From assembly GCF_018873765.1 (NCBI RefSeq), contig NC_057916.1:25095001-25159000 (forward strand): 64,000 bases of DNA. Reading direction: 5' to 3'. Below are positions 40,675 through 50,590 of this stretch, in pieces. The position numbers were made by a program, and so were the translations under genes. Below the pieces are notes generated by a model that was given only the letters and a program-made list of their open reading frames with translations, did no database searches and was not told the origin of the DNA. Every line of letters starts with the position of its first letter. Positions within the stretch are counted from its first letter, which is position 1. The DNA comes from Telopea speciosissima (Eukaryota; Streptophyta; Magnoliopsida; Proteales; Proteaceae).

Positions 40675-42476
40675 TATCGTTATCAAGGCGTCGCCGTCCA
40701 GGCGGAAATTTGGGGGTATGGCGATGGGACGCCTTATGGTATGTAAGAAAGGCGACCGCCTTGGTCACCAAGGCGTCTCCTAGGCGACCAAGGTGACGCC
40801 TTAGGACGCCTTGTGAGCAAGGCAGTTGCTTTTTGGTTTTTTTTTAATATTTTTGTTTTTTTAACTTTTTTTATGTACTTCAAGTTATTTTAATTGAAAA
40901 TATGTCATTGGTTGTACATTTTTGGTTCCCTGCTGTGAGAAGCATGGAATCATATGTTATACTTTCAAAAAAACAAAACCAAAACCAAAACCTAAATACC
41001 AATGCCAAACTCGATTCACTTAATCACCTTCACGGGACATACCAAAATCAAACAGAAAAAAACGAAAGAGAAAAGAAGCAACGACTTGTAGCGACTCCGA
41101 CACCTCAATCCTTCAAGGCTTCGACACCTTCTCAGTCCTCCCTCTCAGTCCCCATCCTCCGCCAGCGTCCGGCGAGGCGGCGACTTGCAACGACTCTGTC
41201 AGAGTTCAAACCTCAGTCCTTCAACTCCTTCTCAAGTTCTCAGTCCTCCCTCTCAGTCCCCATCAGTCCTCCCTCTCAGTCCCCATCCTCCACCGGCATC
41301 CGGCGAGGCGGCGACTTGCAACGACTCTGTCAGAGTTCAAACCTCAGTCCTTCAACTCCTTCTCAAGTTCTCAGTCCTCCCTCTCAGTCTCCATCCTCCA
41401 CCGGCATCCGGCGAGGCTAATTGTAAGTTTCGTGTTTTTTTTTCCCTTTTTCCTTCTAAAATCTAAACCCCTTTCCCCCTTTTAAGTTCTAACTTCTAAC
41501 CTCTCCTCTCCACCGACACCCCCATCTCCAGCATCCACCCCCACCGGCGAGAAAAGCAACCTCCACCCCCATCGGCGACATCTCCAACAGTCCAACTTCT
41601 AAGGTCCCTCTCAGTCCCAGATCGTTCCACCGGCGTCCGGCGAGGCACCGACATCTCCAACCTTGTAAGTATTGTGCTTTTTTCTTTTTTCTTTTTTCCC
41701 TTCTAAACTTAAACCCCTTCTAACCTCTCCATTGACGTCTCCATCTCCAGTGGTCCAGCCTTAACCTCCACCGGCGTCCGGCGAGGCGGCAACATCTCCA
41801 GCCTTGTAAGTATTGTGCTTTTTTTTTTGTTCTTTTTTCCTTCTAAACCTAAACCCCTTCTAACCTCTCCACTCTCCATCGACATCTCCAGTCTTGTATG
41901 TTCTTTTGTTTGTTTCTAAAGAGGACCGTGGACTGTGGAGTAACAAACAGTTCCTTTAACTTCATTCAATCTTGTCTTTCTTTCTTTTCCTCCTTTTTTT
42001 CACAGAATTTAATGATTTCTTTATTGGGCTAAAACGAAGTGATCACAAGACTAGAACTTGTAAATATTTCATATTTATGAATGGTTTTGAACTTTTGATT
42101 GGGCCGCTCTCTTGGCTGCATTTGGATAGACTTGGGAGAGAAGTCTTTTCGTTTCGTTTTATCTTTCCCTCTTTTCCATGGAGGTCTTTAAGGTGTTTGT
42201 AGATATGCCCTACCCTTAGCCGACATGTCATGATTATGCTATTTTGCAATTCCTTGATTATGTACTTCAATTCTTTCACATTTATTTAGGATACAAGTAG
42301 AATTATATAAAAATTAATATGCTATTTATGCCTAATAAAATGGTTATATATAAAAAATTTAAAAAAAAAACTAGAACGCCTTGTTCACCAAGGCGACGCC
42401 TTGAGGCCGCCCTATCGCCAAGGCGCTTAGGAAGGCCCTCAAACGCCATGGTCGCCTTGCCGCCTTGATAACTATG
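40675..42476. mobile_element. hAT3: 1.8-kb non-autonomous hAT
   Basis: The ends TATCGTTATCAAGGCG and (complement of right end) CATAGTTATCAAGGCG share 14 of 16 bases. The flanks AGTAAGAT (40667-40674) and AGTATGAA (42477-42484) differ at three of eight positions, and the Copia reading expected across the gap would be AGTAAGAA. This is therefore an aged 8-bp TSD. The subterminal zones are rich in GGCGACGCCTT/AAGGCGTC words. The centre (41130-41420) holds a GC-rich tandem duplication. No transposase is present. Confidence 0.75.
41140..41416 (+). repeat. GC-rich tandem duplication inside hAT3
   Basis: Two to three imperfect copies of a unit of roughly 125 bases. Each includes GGCGAGGCGGCGACTTGCAA, CGACTCTGTCAGAGTTCAAA and TCAGTCCTCCCTCTCAGTC. 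Shorter relatives (CCACCGGCGTCCGGCGAGG) recur near 41627 and 41769. The apparent 172- and 93-codon ORFs here are by-products of the repeat. Confidence 0.7.
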
Positions 42477-42484
42477 AGTATGAA

Positions 42485-42854
42485 GCAGACTACTATTGCG
42501 AGGTCGAGTGCTGAAGCAAAGTACAGAGCTATGGCTCACACTACGGCAGAGTTGATGTGGCTCAGGTCTCTCCTTCTTGAGATGGATTTTCCTGTGCCCA
42601 CACCTATGAGGATGTATTGTGATAACCAAGCTGCCATATACATTGCTAGTAATCCTGTCTATCATGAGCGGACAAAGCACATTGAGGTGGACTGTCACTT
42701 TGTTCGCGATGTTGTTATGAAGAAGCTTGTTGAGACTCCTATTGTGTCATCTTCGAATCAGCTAGCAGATGTGTTTACCAAATCGTTGTTTGCTCCAAAT
42801 TTTCGCACCTATTGTAACAAGCTGAGCATGGGAGACCTATATGCTCCAGCTTGA
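42485..42854 (+). pseudogene. Copia A RNase H C-terminus
   Basis: An open frame reading TTIARSSAEAKYRAMAHTTA, MYCDNQAAIYIASNPVYHER, TKHIEVDCHFVRD and QLADVFTKSL, ending MGDLYAPA then TGA. This is the standard C-terminus of Copia polyproteins and lies immediately before the polypurine tract and 3' LTR. Confidence 0.9.
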
Positions 42855-42861
42855 GGGGGAG

Positions 42862-43154
42862 TGTTGAAAATTAGGGATAATCTGGTCATAAGTTGTGGGG
42901 TTTGGGCTTTTATGTTATTTTCATTTTTATTTGTCCTTAGTTTGTAATTTGTAAGGAGTTAGGGGTTAATAGTTAAACCCCTAACTAACCTACCTTTTCT
43001 GGAAATAATTATTATAAGGGGTTAGGGAGCTGCGATAGGTATCTCTTACAATTCCATCGCAGACTGCCCTTACTAATTTCTCTGCGGCAGTTTGCTCTCT
43101 CTTCTCTCTTTCCCTCTTCTCTTATACTGATTAGGTAGTTCCTGGTATCTAACA
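42862..43154 (+). repeat. 3' LTR of Copia A
   Basis: 293 bp, TGTTGAAAATTAG...GTATCTAACA, preceded by the polypurine tract TTGAGGGGGAG (42851-42861). Followed by the TSD TCTTT (43155-43159). Confidence 0.95.
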
Positions 43155-43370
43155 TCTTTAATTATATCCACGTATTTACATGACACCCTTCTCTTCTCTT
43201 CTCTAGAGTGCGCCGAATTAGCTCTCTAGGGACTCTATCATAAGCTTTTTCTAGGTCAATAAAGACCATACAAAGATCCTTCATGCCTTCTCTATACCTT
43301 TCTATGAGTCTCCTTAGCTTCCATCGTGGATCTATTGAAACTTTTATCTTATGAACCAAGAACAAATGAA
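43155..43370 (-). pseudogene. LINE reverse transcriptase, upstream segment
   Basis: The other side of the LINE split by Copia A. On the minus strand it reads the RT block [20 protein letters not shown], with [12 protein letters not shown] before it. The element ends near 43370, so it is 5'-truncated as most LINEs are. Confidence 0.85.
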
Positions 43371-43509
43371 ATTCAGTATTTTGGTGATGCCACTGATACT
43401 TAATCCTACAACAGTCTTGGAGGCATCTCGTATAAATTATGGCAGAGGTGAAATTGAAAATTTAAGTTAGTACTGTTGTGGTCAATAGAAACCACAATTC
43501 TAGAGTGAA
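43371..43509. other. Short unique spacer
   Basis: 140 bases between the 5' end of the LINE and Copia B. No element or gene is recognised. GTGAA at 43505-43509 pairs with GTAAA at 58854-58858 as the Copia B target duplication (one change). Confidence 0.4.
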
Positions 43510-43725
43510 TGTTGAATAGAACCTATACCCGACAGGGGTATTTTGGAGTTTTACTTATTTGGGTACCGTTCACGTGAAGAGTACCGTGAACAGTATTAGT
43601 TAAGAGTCACAGGGTATTTCTGTACTTCTGTAATTCTGGAATTTTCTTCCATATTATTATAAATACAAGGGCTTGGTGATCTATTCAAATCACTCAAGCA
43701 TTACAATTAATATGTTCTTTTAACA
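43510..43725 (+). repeat. 5' LTR of Copia B
   Basis: 216 bp with TG...CA ends. Contains a self-complementary stretch (GTACCGTTCACGTGAAGAG... GTACCGTGAACAG). The partner LTR at 58625 is 13 bp longer because this stretch is expanded there. Confidence 0.93.
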
Positions 43726-43737
43726 TGGTATCAGAGC
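43726..43737 (+). promoter_or_regulatory. Primer-binding site of Copia B
   Basis: TGGTATCAGAGC, a perfect 12-base match to the initiator tRNA-Met 3' end, directly after the LTR. Confidence 0.92.
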
Positions 43738-44029
43738 AATAATCTGATCTGAGTTAAAGAACATCCCCCCCTTCTCCTCCTCCTCGTCCATCGTTTCCTC
43801 TTCTCTTCCTTCTTCTTCTTTCTCTCGGCCTTTTTTTCTTTTTTCTGGTTTTCTATCATGATCACAGGGCAGCAATAAAGAGGTGATCAGATTATGATCT
43901 GGTTGCTGCCCTTTACATTACCTCCTTTATTCGAAGATAAGGTGAAGATCTCTTGCGATAGCTGCTGCCCCCCTTCATTCTGCGATTTTTGAAGAATCTC
44001 TTATATTTGAAGCTCAGCTTAACTGGCAA

Positions 44030-44470
44030 GCAGAAAATGCTATGGTTTAGAATCAGTACCTGCACAAACTGATCTCTTACCAGGAACATCATACCCTTGC
44101 CCCCCAATAGAACGAGGTTGACATCCGATATCTCAAAACTCGGATCGAGACTCTCCATCAAGAACTTATGTCCATTGCTATGACAGTTAAGGACTCTTCT
44201 TATGCCTCCGTCCTTATCTCTGTTCGGGAAAAAGAAAAGAAACACCTTGAGGATCAACTCAGATATGCTCAGGCCCCCATATCTCTCAACCCCCCTTCTT
44301 ATAACTACCCATTGTTCTCGGAATCCTTTACTACTCCGACTCCCCATACCCACACAACTCCCCACTCTTTCCCCACTGCTATGTTTAAAGAATTACAAGA
44401 ACAACAAAGAAACTTAGCAGCCCAAAAGGCCAAGTCTTCCAAACCAAAAAGATTCCATCCCTCACCACCT
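44030..44470 (+). pseudogene. Pararetrovirus coiled-coil segment before the coat protein
   Basis: A heptad-like Leu/Glu/Lys segment (EKEKKHLEDQLRYAQA and LKELQEQQRNL-type words) followed by Pro/Thr-rich linkers. It has stops near 44049 and 44113 and a frame change to the coat-protein frame near 44470. Its first 110 bases recur, altered, at 50480-50590. Confidence 0.65.
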
Positions 44471-44471
44471 C

Positions 44472-46115
44472 TTGGGAATCCTCAGCCAGTTTTTTCCTTC
44501 TTACCTTACACCGACACCTACCCCAACAGCCCAGCCAACTTTCCAGCCACTCCCAGGTCAGTCACCACAAGGACCCCCTGGTTTTGTCCCTTGGGTTCCT
44601 CCCATTACCAAACCAACCACTTCTGGCCCTGCATACACCATCGTCCCTACAGCTCAAAACCCAAATACTTTGAGTACCTATCTTACCCAGTTAACCTTAT
44701 CCGACCCTAGTCCTATCCCAGTTTTATCCCTCTCAAAGGTCTCGTCGACATGTACTTTCTCCCACATCGACACCGACTCTTCTGATGAACCTCTCCCAGT
44801 CTTCCAGACTAATCCGCCACCAACCTCCCACCCTACTGAAGGCGTTACTAAACCTCTTGTTCACAGTGACAGTGACCATGGCTCTACTGGACCTCAACAG
44901 CAACAGCAGCAGCAGCAGCAATTCCCACCAAAGGTTGTTCCACACCCTTTTACGAATCAAGATCCCAAGCAATTGTTCACTTTTGATGGCCTCCCATTCC
45001 ATAAATGGCCTGAACGAATCTCTGAGTTCCATGCCTGGCTCACTGCCGAACTCTTGCAAGAAGGATCGACGAACAACACTGTCCTTACCAAGTTCCTCGC
45101 CCGTACCCATGGTACCTTGCGAGAATGGTTCATGGCTCTTGGCGGTTATCAACAGCTTCAGTGGACCCAAGTCCCAATTGATGTTTTCATTGCCCAACTC
45201 TACAATGAGATGATTGGCCCTATTGAAAACAACCGCATCAAGGCCAGAGAAGAATACTTCCAGATGAAATGTTGCTCTTTTCAGAAAGCTGATCTTGCAA
45301 AGCATTATACTAGAATGCTTGACCGTTTCTACATCCTTGGCGGTTTGGATGACCCCAACATGAAACAGGTCTTCCTCAATTCTTTCCCAGAACCGTTGGG
45401 AAAAGATGCTTTAAAATCCTTACAGAACCTCGGTCTCCGCATAGACCAGGCACCAGTTGGACGCCTCTACCAAGAGATCCTCAGCGCTCTTCAGAAGCTT
45501 TGTGATCAACAGCAGTTCTTCAAACAGTGGGAAAATACTACCCACAAAATCACTGATGCCTGCGATACTTCTTATCTCAAGATCAAGTGCAAAGAATCAA
45601 ACTGCTCTTGCCCTCCAAAGAAGAGGTCTCATTTCTCCAAAATCAATCTGCATCCTCGGAAGCCTCACCGGTCCAAGTCCAACCATTTTAAAAGGAGGTA
45701 CAAGGCCAAGCATCCTCAGCAATACAAGTACTTCAAAAGAAACAAGTTCCGTAACAAGACTTCTACCAAATGTTATGCTTGTGGCAAACCTGGACATTTT
45801 GCCAAAGACTGCCCTGACAAGACAAAGAAAGCTAAGCTTATGCATATGCTTACTCAGTTTTCCATGACAGATGACCCAGATGCTGATGTTGAATCCCTCT
45901 ACTCCATTGATGATGATTTCTCCCCAGATCTGCTCTTTGCTCTAGAAAATTGGGATGACCTCTCCAATAGTTCTTCGGATGAGTCCGATGGATTTGACCC
46001 CATCTACCCAGTTGTTTACCAAGGCCCTGCTGTTCTCCCTTCCTCCCAGCCTCTCTTGGCAGTTACCAAAACACCCCTGCCCCAAGCCCCTCTGTACATC
46101 TCAGCCACTACATGA
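44472..46115 (+). pseudogene. Pararetrovirus coat protein region with zinc knuckle
   Basis: An open frame of 547 codons. A Pro/Thr/Ser-rich N-terminal linker with a poly-Gln run (near 44895-44922) leads into the capsid core (KWPERISEFHAWLTAEL; REWFMALGGY; FIAQLYNEMIG). A Lys/Arg-rich nucleic-acid-binding stretch follows, then one CCHC knuckle (CYACGKPGHFAKDC near 45775-45816) and an acidic segment. In caulimovirids this part forms the virion and binds the RNA pregenome. It ends at an in-frame TGA (46113-46115), directly followed in the same frame by the protease, so a single stop separates them. Confidence 0.85.
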
Positions 46116-46586
46116 GACCGCCCTGTTAAAGTAATTGGGTACTTCGACACAGGATGCTCAATGACCATTCTAGCCCCTCATGTTATACCCTCTTGGAATT
46201 GGAAACCTCACAAGCAGTATTTTACTGCTGCTGACGGACAAACTTTCTCTGAGGACCTTATTTCTAAAGGCCCTATCCGTTTCAAGATTTTCCCTTCTCT
46301 TACCCTCAGTCATACTGTTTTAGGATCACCTCTCCCTGGTCGTGATGCCCTCATAGGTTTTGACCTCCTTTGTCGTCTCCCCCATTTTAGATGGAGTATC
46401 CAAGGTCTCAGCCATAAGAAAAGTTTCCTCCCCTGGACCACTGTTTCCAATTTATTACTAACATCTCCTCTTGCAGATATCAAGCAGCAACTTCTCTCCC
46501 AATGTAGTGCTGAGTCTCACACTGAATTTCTCACCAAGTGTGACCATCCTCTCTGGCAGAATCAGACTTCCATTCAAGAAAAATGA
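46116..46586 (+). pseudogene. Pararetrovirus aspartic protease region
   Basis: Same frame as the coat protein. The active-site block GYFDTGCSMTIL has the protease DTG triad, with the later flap-like and RDALIGFDLL segment. In the virus it processes the polyprotein. The frame ends at TGA 46584-46586 and overlaps the RT frame (46471 onward), marking a frameshift. Confidence 0.8.
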
Positions 46587-47830
46587 AGATGCTAGTCCAA
46601 CTAAGGCAAGCCATTCTGGCATGAAGCCTGAGCACCTCACCAGTGCACGACAGGAAGTCACTCTCCTACAGGCCCAAAACCTTATAAAGAAGACATCTTC
46701 CCCTTGGGCATGCGAAGCCTTCTATGTCAACAAACGAGCTGAGCAACAGCGTGGAAAACTTAGGTTGGTCATCAATTATCAACCCCTCAACGCCTTCTTG
46801 GGTGATGATAAGTTCCCTCTACCAACGCGCCCTGCTCTCCTACTCCAGCTCTCCAAAGCTACTATCTTTAGCAAGTTTGACTTAAAGGCCGGATTCTGGC
46901 AGCTTGCCATTCATCCAGATGATCGTGCCAAAACAGGTTTCTGCATCCCTGGTGGACATTTCCAATGGACTGTCTTACCTTTCGGACTTAAGGTCGCCCC
47001 GTCATTGTTCCAGCAAGCTATGCTCCAGGTTTACGAGTCCATTCAGGATCAGGCTCTCATTTACATTGATGACATCCTCCTCTTCTTCGACACTGAAGAG
47101 GCCCATGCTGAACTTCTTCAGAAGTTCTTTGCAGTCACTTTACAGCACGGAGTCATGCTCTCTCCCTCAAAGATGGAAGTTGCAGTCCAGACTGTTAATT
47201 TCCTTGGTGTCACTATCACCAATGGCAGTTTCCAGCTTCAGCCCCATATCGGACGCTCTCTTCTTGAGTTCTCTGATGGCCCTCTCACCCGGCAGCAATT
47301 ACAGCAGTTTCTCGGCATTGTAAATTATATGACAGAGTTCCTTCCCAACCAAATCCAGTTTACTAGTCATCTTCATCGACTTCTCAAAAAGGACCCTCCT
47401 CCTTGGTCTCCAGTTCACACCAAAGCAGTCCAAGCCCTGAAGCAGCTGGCTCAGGCCCTTCCTACTTTGCAGATTCCCTCTACAGGCTTACGGATCCTGC
47501 AGTCTGATGCAAGCGACACCCAGTGGGGTGCAGTTCTCCTTGAAGAAGCCCCCGATAAGTCTCGCAGAGTTTGTGGATACAGAAGTGGTGCATTCAAACC
47601 TTCTGAACAGCATTACCATTCTACGTTCAAGGAAATCATTGCTGTTCGACGAGGAATAGAAAAATTCCAATTCTTCCTTGTTGGACACACTTTTTAGGTC
47701 GAGATGGATATGACCTCCTTTCCACGAATGCTGCAATTCAAACAGAAGCACCTCCCCGAGTCTCAACTGTTACGATGGGCACAATGGTTCTCTCAGTGGT
47801 CGTTTAAGGTCAAAACATATCAAGGGTAAA
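46587..47830 (+). pseudogene. Pararetrovirus reverse transcriptase and RNase H
   Basis: The RT domain has the primer-grip style block KLRLVINYQPLN, the blocks FSKFDLKAGFWQL and FQWTVLPFGLKVAPSLFQ, and the catalytic YIDD near 47065. LGIVNYMTEFLPN and LQPHIGR follow; LQ(P/T)HI is typical of caulimovirids. RNase H starts ILQSDASDTQWGAVL and continues to FLVGHTF, where a TAG (47695-47697) interrupts it. The C-terminal helix region (KQKHLPESQLLRWAQW) follows in the same frame to a stop near 47827. YIDD rather than Copia YVDD, and no integrase, mark it as viral. Confidence 0.88.
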
Positions 47831-47839
47831 GACAATGTT

Positions 47840-48778
47840 TTGGATGACTTCCTTTCAAGAACAAAGCCTCCTGTTTCCTCCTCCATCCCTGTCTTGTGCA
47901 TGCCGTTAACCCCTGGAGCATCTTCCTCCTCTTCCTCCATTCCGGTTGATCCCCTAACCACTTTACTTCCAGCCCTCCCTCTACCGTTAATGTGTGAAAT
48001 CTCCCTCAGAACCTTACAAGCCAACAGCATCTCCACATACCAGTCAGTCCTTACTTCCATCATCCATAAGAATGGTCTTCAATATGACTGGCTTGTTTGC
48101 CATCCCGATTATCCTTTCCTCATCCCTTTTACCATTAACCCAGCTCTCTTTGACAAAGATTGTGTCGTGTTTTTCTGGCATTTACTAGCAGTCCATTGGA
48201 TTGCAATTACTTTTAACCGCCATACCCTTCACCATTATCTCAGCACAGTCTCCACCGTTTTCACCAATCCTGCAGGAAATTACTATTTCCGTCTCCAGCG
48301 TCCTCAATGTTTAGCCCGCTTCCTCCGTCTCTTTGCCCCGATCACCCAATGGGTATCTATGCTCGAAAGCCTAGACGATCTCCCCTTCGTCACCTACATT
48401 TTTCACCACCCCCCTGACTTCATTCATCATGATCTTGTCTCTCCCCCTGTTCTTGAACACCATCTCGTGGCCTATGACCCTATCTTCTTCCTCCATAACA
48501 CCAGCCAAGAAGATCTCTTCACCCACCGTGATGACTCAGAAACCACCAAAGAAAAATGGTTTGCTTTCATGAATACCATGTGCGCCCACAATAATGTCGA
48601 CCCTGACACTCTGCCGGCCTGTCTTCTTCAAAGCCCCAGTACTGCCTGGGAAGTCAACAATCAACTTCAGCATCCAGTAATCCACCGCCTCATGCGTGAA
48701 CACGTGGAATTTGAAGTTGATCATGCCCTTGACTTATTCATCCCGTACTCAAGCGACAATGGGCCCGAGACAGACTAA
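47840..48778 (+). CDS. Long C-terminal extension after the viral RNase H
   Basis: An uninterrupted 312-codon frame. It begins with the end of the RNase H region (LDDFLSRTKPP), then a Ser/Pro linker. About 250 residues of well-formed, aromatic-rich sequence follow (for example WHLLAVHWIAITFNRHTLHH, FVTYIFHHPPDFIHHDL, MREHVEFEVDHALDLF). I recognise no domain. Most caulimovirid polyproteins end soon after RNase H, so this is unusual. It is the best-preserved frame of the viral copy. It could be the counterpart of the uncharacterised second ORF of some endogenous caulimovirids, but I cannot compare them here. Confidence 0.55.
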   Translation: MDDFLSRTKPPVSSSIPVLCMPLTPGASSSSSSIPVDPLTTLLPALPLPLMCEISLRTLQANSISTYQSVLTSIIHKNGLQYDWLVCHPDYPFLIPFTINPALFDKDCVVFFWHLLAVHWIAITFNRHTLHHYLSTVSTVFTNPAGNYYFRLQRPQCLARFLRLFAPITQWVSMLESLDDLPFVTYIFHHPPDFIHHDLVSPPVLEHHLVAYDPIFFLHNTSQEDLFTHRDDSETTKEKWFAFMNTMCAHNNVDPDTLPACLLQSPSTAWEVNNQLQHPVIHRLMREHVEFEVDHALDLFIPYSSDNGPETD

Positions 48779-48955
48779 AGTCTTAAAGTAACTATGGTTA
48801 AGTCTTAAAGTAACTATGGTTTGTATGTAAAGAAACTATGGTTTGTGCTTAAAGTAACTAAGGTTTGTACTTAAAGTAACTATGGTTAAGTCTTAAAGTA
48901 ACTATGGTTTGTATGTACCATGGTTTGGTTTGTAAAGCCTATATATATGGCTCTT
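48779..48955 (+). promoter_or_regulatory. Pararetrovirus promoter: tandem repeats and TATA box
   Basis: Six imperfect copies of a unit of about 24 bases with core TTAAAGTAACTATGGTT (48784-48912) lead to a TATA box CCTATATATATGG (near 48938-48950). The primer site lies about 50 bases downstream, as expected for a caulimovirid pregenomic RNA promoter. The repeats are probably enhancer units; this is inference from position. Confidence 0.65.
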
Positions 48956-48998
48956 CTTCTTTGTAATATTCAGTTCGAAATCAATCAATAGAGCAATC

Positions 48999-49011
48999 TG
49001 GTATCATAGCC
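48999..49011 (+). promoter_or_regulatory. Pararetrovirus primer-binding site, genome origin
   Basis: TGGTATCATAGCC matches the complement of initiator tRNA-Met with one change (TGGTATCAGAGCC). By convention the caulimovirid genome map starts here. It shows that the integrated copy is permuted, since the RT lies before it and movement protein after it. Confidence 0.8.
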
Positions 49012-49353
49012 ATGTTTGGCTAAGCACTTCTCTTGTGTCTCTTGTCCTTCGGAGCTCTGCTCCTCGTCTTTTATCTTTGATATGGTGTTGCGGTTCTTTT
49101 GCTGGCCATGGTATGCTCTGCAGTTGCCGTCTCCGACGGATCCTCTGCATCAGAAACGGCTTGATAGTTCCAGTTCCCTTTCTGATTTAGACCGGTAACA
49201 GTTCCTTGAGCAAGGTGTGGGTTGTAGGCATTGACCACTGTAAATCCCGGCACGCTCGGATTACCTCCGGCCTGAGTTTTTGGGGGATACTGTTCTCTAT
49301 CTCTTGTCTTAACCTTCTCTCAACCATAAAACCCATATCTAGATACTAACGGT
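49012..49353. other. Pararetrovirus leader
   Basis: About 340 bases between the primer site and the movement-protein frame. Short ORFs only. It corresponds to the pregenomic RNA leader in caulimovirids. Confidence 0.45.
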
Positions 49354-50154
49354 GTGCATCTCTACGGGGCAACAGACACTTCTCCTTCACCAATGAGTTT
49401 ACAACCTCCTTCTACCTCCGATGTTATACTTAAAATCTCTCATGCTTCAAAGGTCGATTATCTGTATGAACTCAGCTATACTCCGGCTGAACAACAGATC
49501 CACCCTACCAATTTCCCCATCATCAACCCCTATGATGTCTTTCCTAAGACGTCCTCCTCTATGACAAGGAAGTTCCGGACTATCATCTCCCCCAAAAAGA
49601 CTCAAGGTCACAGGGAATACGTCCAAGCACCTCCTTTCTCCTAAAACCAGGTCACCGCCAGTGGCAAGGAACAGTATTTCCCGGTTGACATCAACCCGGA
49701 TCTAATCAGGCAATGGATCAATCTTGGCTATACACACCTGCATCTTGGAGCAGTTAAGATTGCGACGACATTCGATGGTCGCAAAGGACTCCCAGTGGCG
49801 ATGCGATTAAACCTTCTTGACATGAGGTTTCGCAACTTCCCTCATGCCACGATCACCGATGTTCAGACCACACTGAACGACGGCACCGTCTTTTATACTG
49901 TGTATCCAAACTATAATGTTTCTCTCCAGGACCCTAACCTTCCGGATGCCTGGCAGTTTCTTGTCCAGCTCACTGGTGCACCTCAGAAAGAATCGGCGAT
50001 TGCAGCAACTCTTCATTACCAGATCTGTTACCGACTCCAGAATCATGCGATGAATACGAATCTTGGTTTCTCCCCGGTAATGATGCGGCCCTCTTTGTTG
50101 ATTTTCGGATCCCTACGATCGCTTTCATATTCCCATGAAGCCCTACTTGATTAG
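49354..50154 (+). pseudogene. Pararetrovirus movement protein, broken
   Basis: Two frames. The segment 49354-49644 reads the N-terminal part and ends at TAA. The segment 49645-50154 continues with the conserved caulimovirid movement block: WINLGYTHLHLGAVKIATTF, GRKGLPVAMRLNLLDMRF, a DGTVFYTVYPNYNVSLQDP stretch and IAATLHYQICYRLQNHAM. Such proteins form tubules at plasmodesmata for cell-to-cell spread. The reading becomes scrambled after about 50140. Confidence 0.82.
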
Positions 50155-50159
50155 CCGAC

Positions 50160-50590
50160 TTTAGAGCTAATCAAATGATTCCTGAGTCGGTGGATGAAAC
50201 ACTTTACATGAGTCTACTCATAACGCTCTGGCTAACGACTCCGCCGCCGCGACAAACCCCGTCTACCAGCTCTCTCCTGAGGATGTGGCCGCTACTCAGA
50301 GCCATCCCCTGTCTTATCCTAAGGCAGTGATAGTATCGGCAAAGAATTTTCCTCCTACAAAGTGACTATGAGGATTCGGACGAGTAAATCGCCATAAATG
50401 GAAAGTCACACCTCAGTATAATTGATAATTTGGGACGAGATGCCCGTCAACTCCTCTATTAAGCTCGACTAACTGCGCAGCGAGAAAATGCTATGGTTCA
50501 GAATCGATTACCCACTGTGGCCCGATCTCTTACGAGAACATCATACCCTTGCCCTCTGCCAAACGAGGTTGACATCCGATACCTCATATC
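50160..50590. repeat. Scrambled patch with partial copies of neighbouring sequence
   Basis: The part 50320-50450 is a heavily indel-ridden copy of 50945-51066: both read GATAGTATC, AGAATTTTCCTCCTAC, GACTATGAGGATTCGGAC and CCATAAATGGAAAGTCACAC. The part 50480-50590 copies 44030-44140. The intact sequence at either side belongs to the movement protein end (50150-50195 and from 50591). It looks like a rearrangement or an assembly artefact. Confidence 0.6.

Larger units (their letters stand above)
20118..43154 (+). mobile_element. Copia LTR retrotransposon A, with five insertions inside
   Basis: A complete but dead Copia element. The LTRs (20118-20408 and 42862-43154) are flanked by a 5-bp duplication, TCTTT (20113-20117 and 43155-43159). 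It has a tRNA-Met primer site and a GAGGGGGAG polypurine tract before the 3' LTR. Gag, protease, integrase, reverse transcriptase and RNase H occur in the Copia order. The 23-kb span is due to later insertions at 20684-21002, 22358-35115, 35582-36842, 39121-40375 and 40675-42476. Without them it would be a normal 5-6 kb element. My hand alignment of the LTRs gives roughly 16 differences over 290 bp. It landed inside the minus-strand LINE. Confidence 0.95.

Noticed and set aside
40902..41466. 172- and 93-codon Ser/Pro-rich frames in hAT3
   Set aside because: They arise from the GC-rich tandem duplication; the same peptide recurs with the DNA repeat.
44733..45305. 190-codon minus-strand frame opposite the viral coat protein
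   Set aside because: Antisense shadow of a long, clearly coding viral frame.
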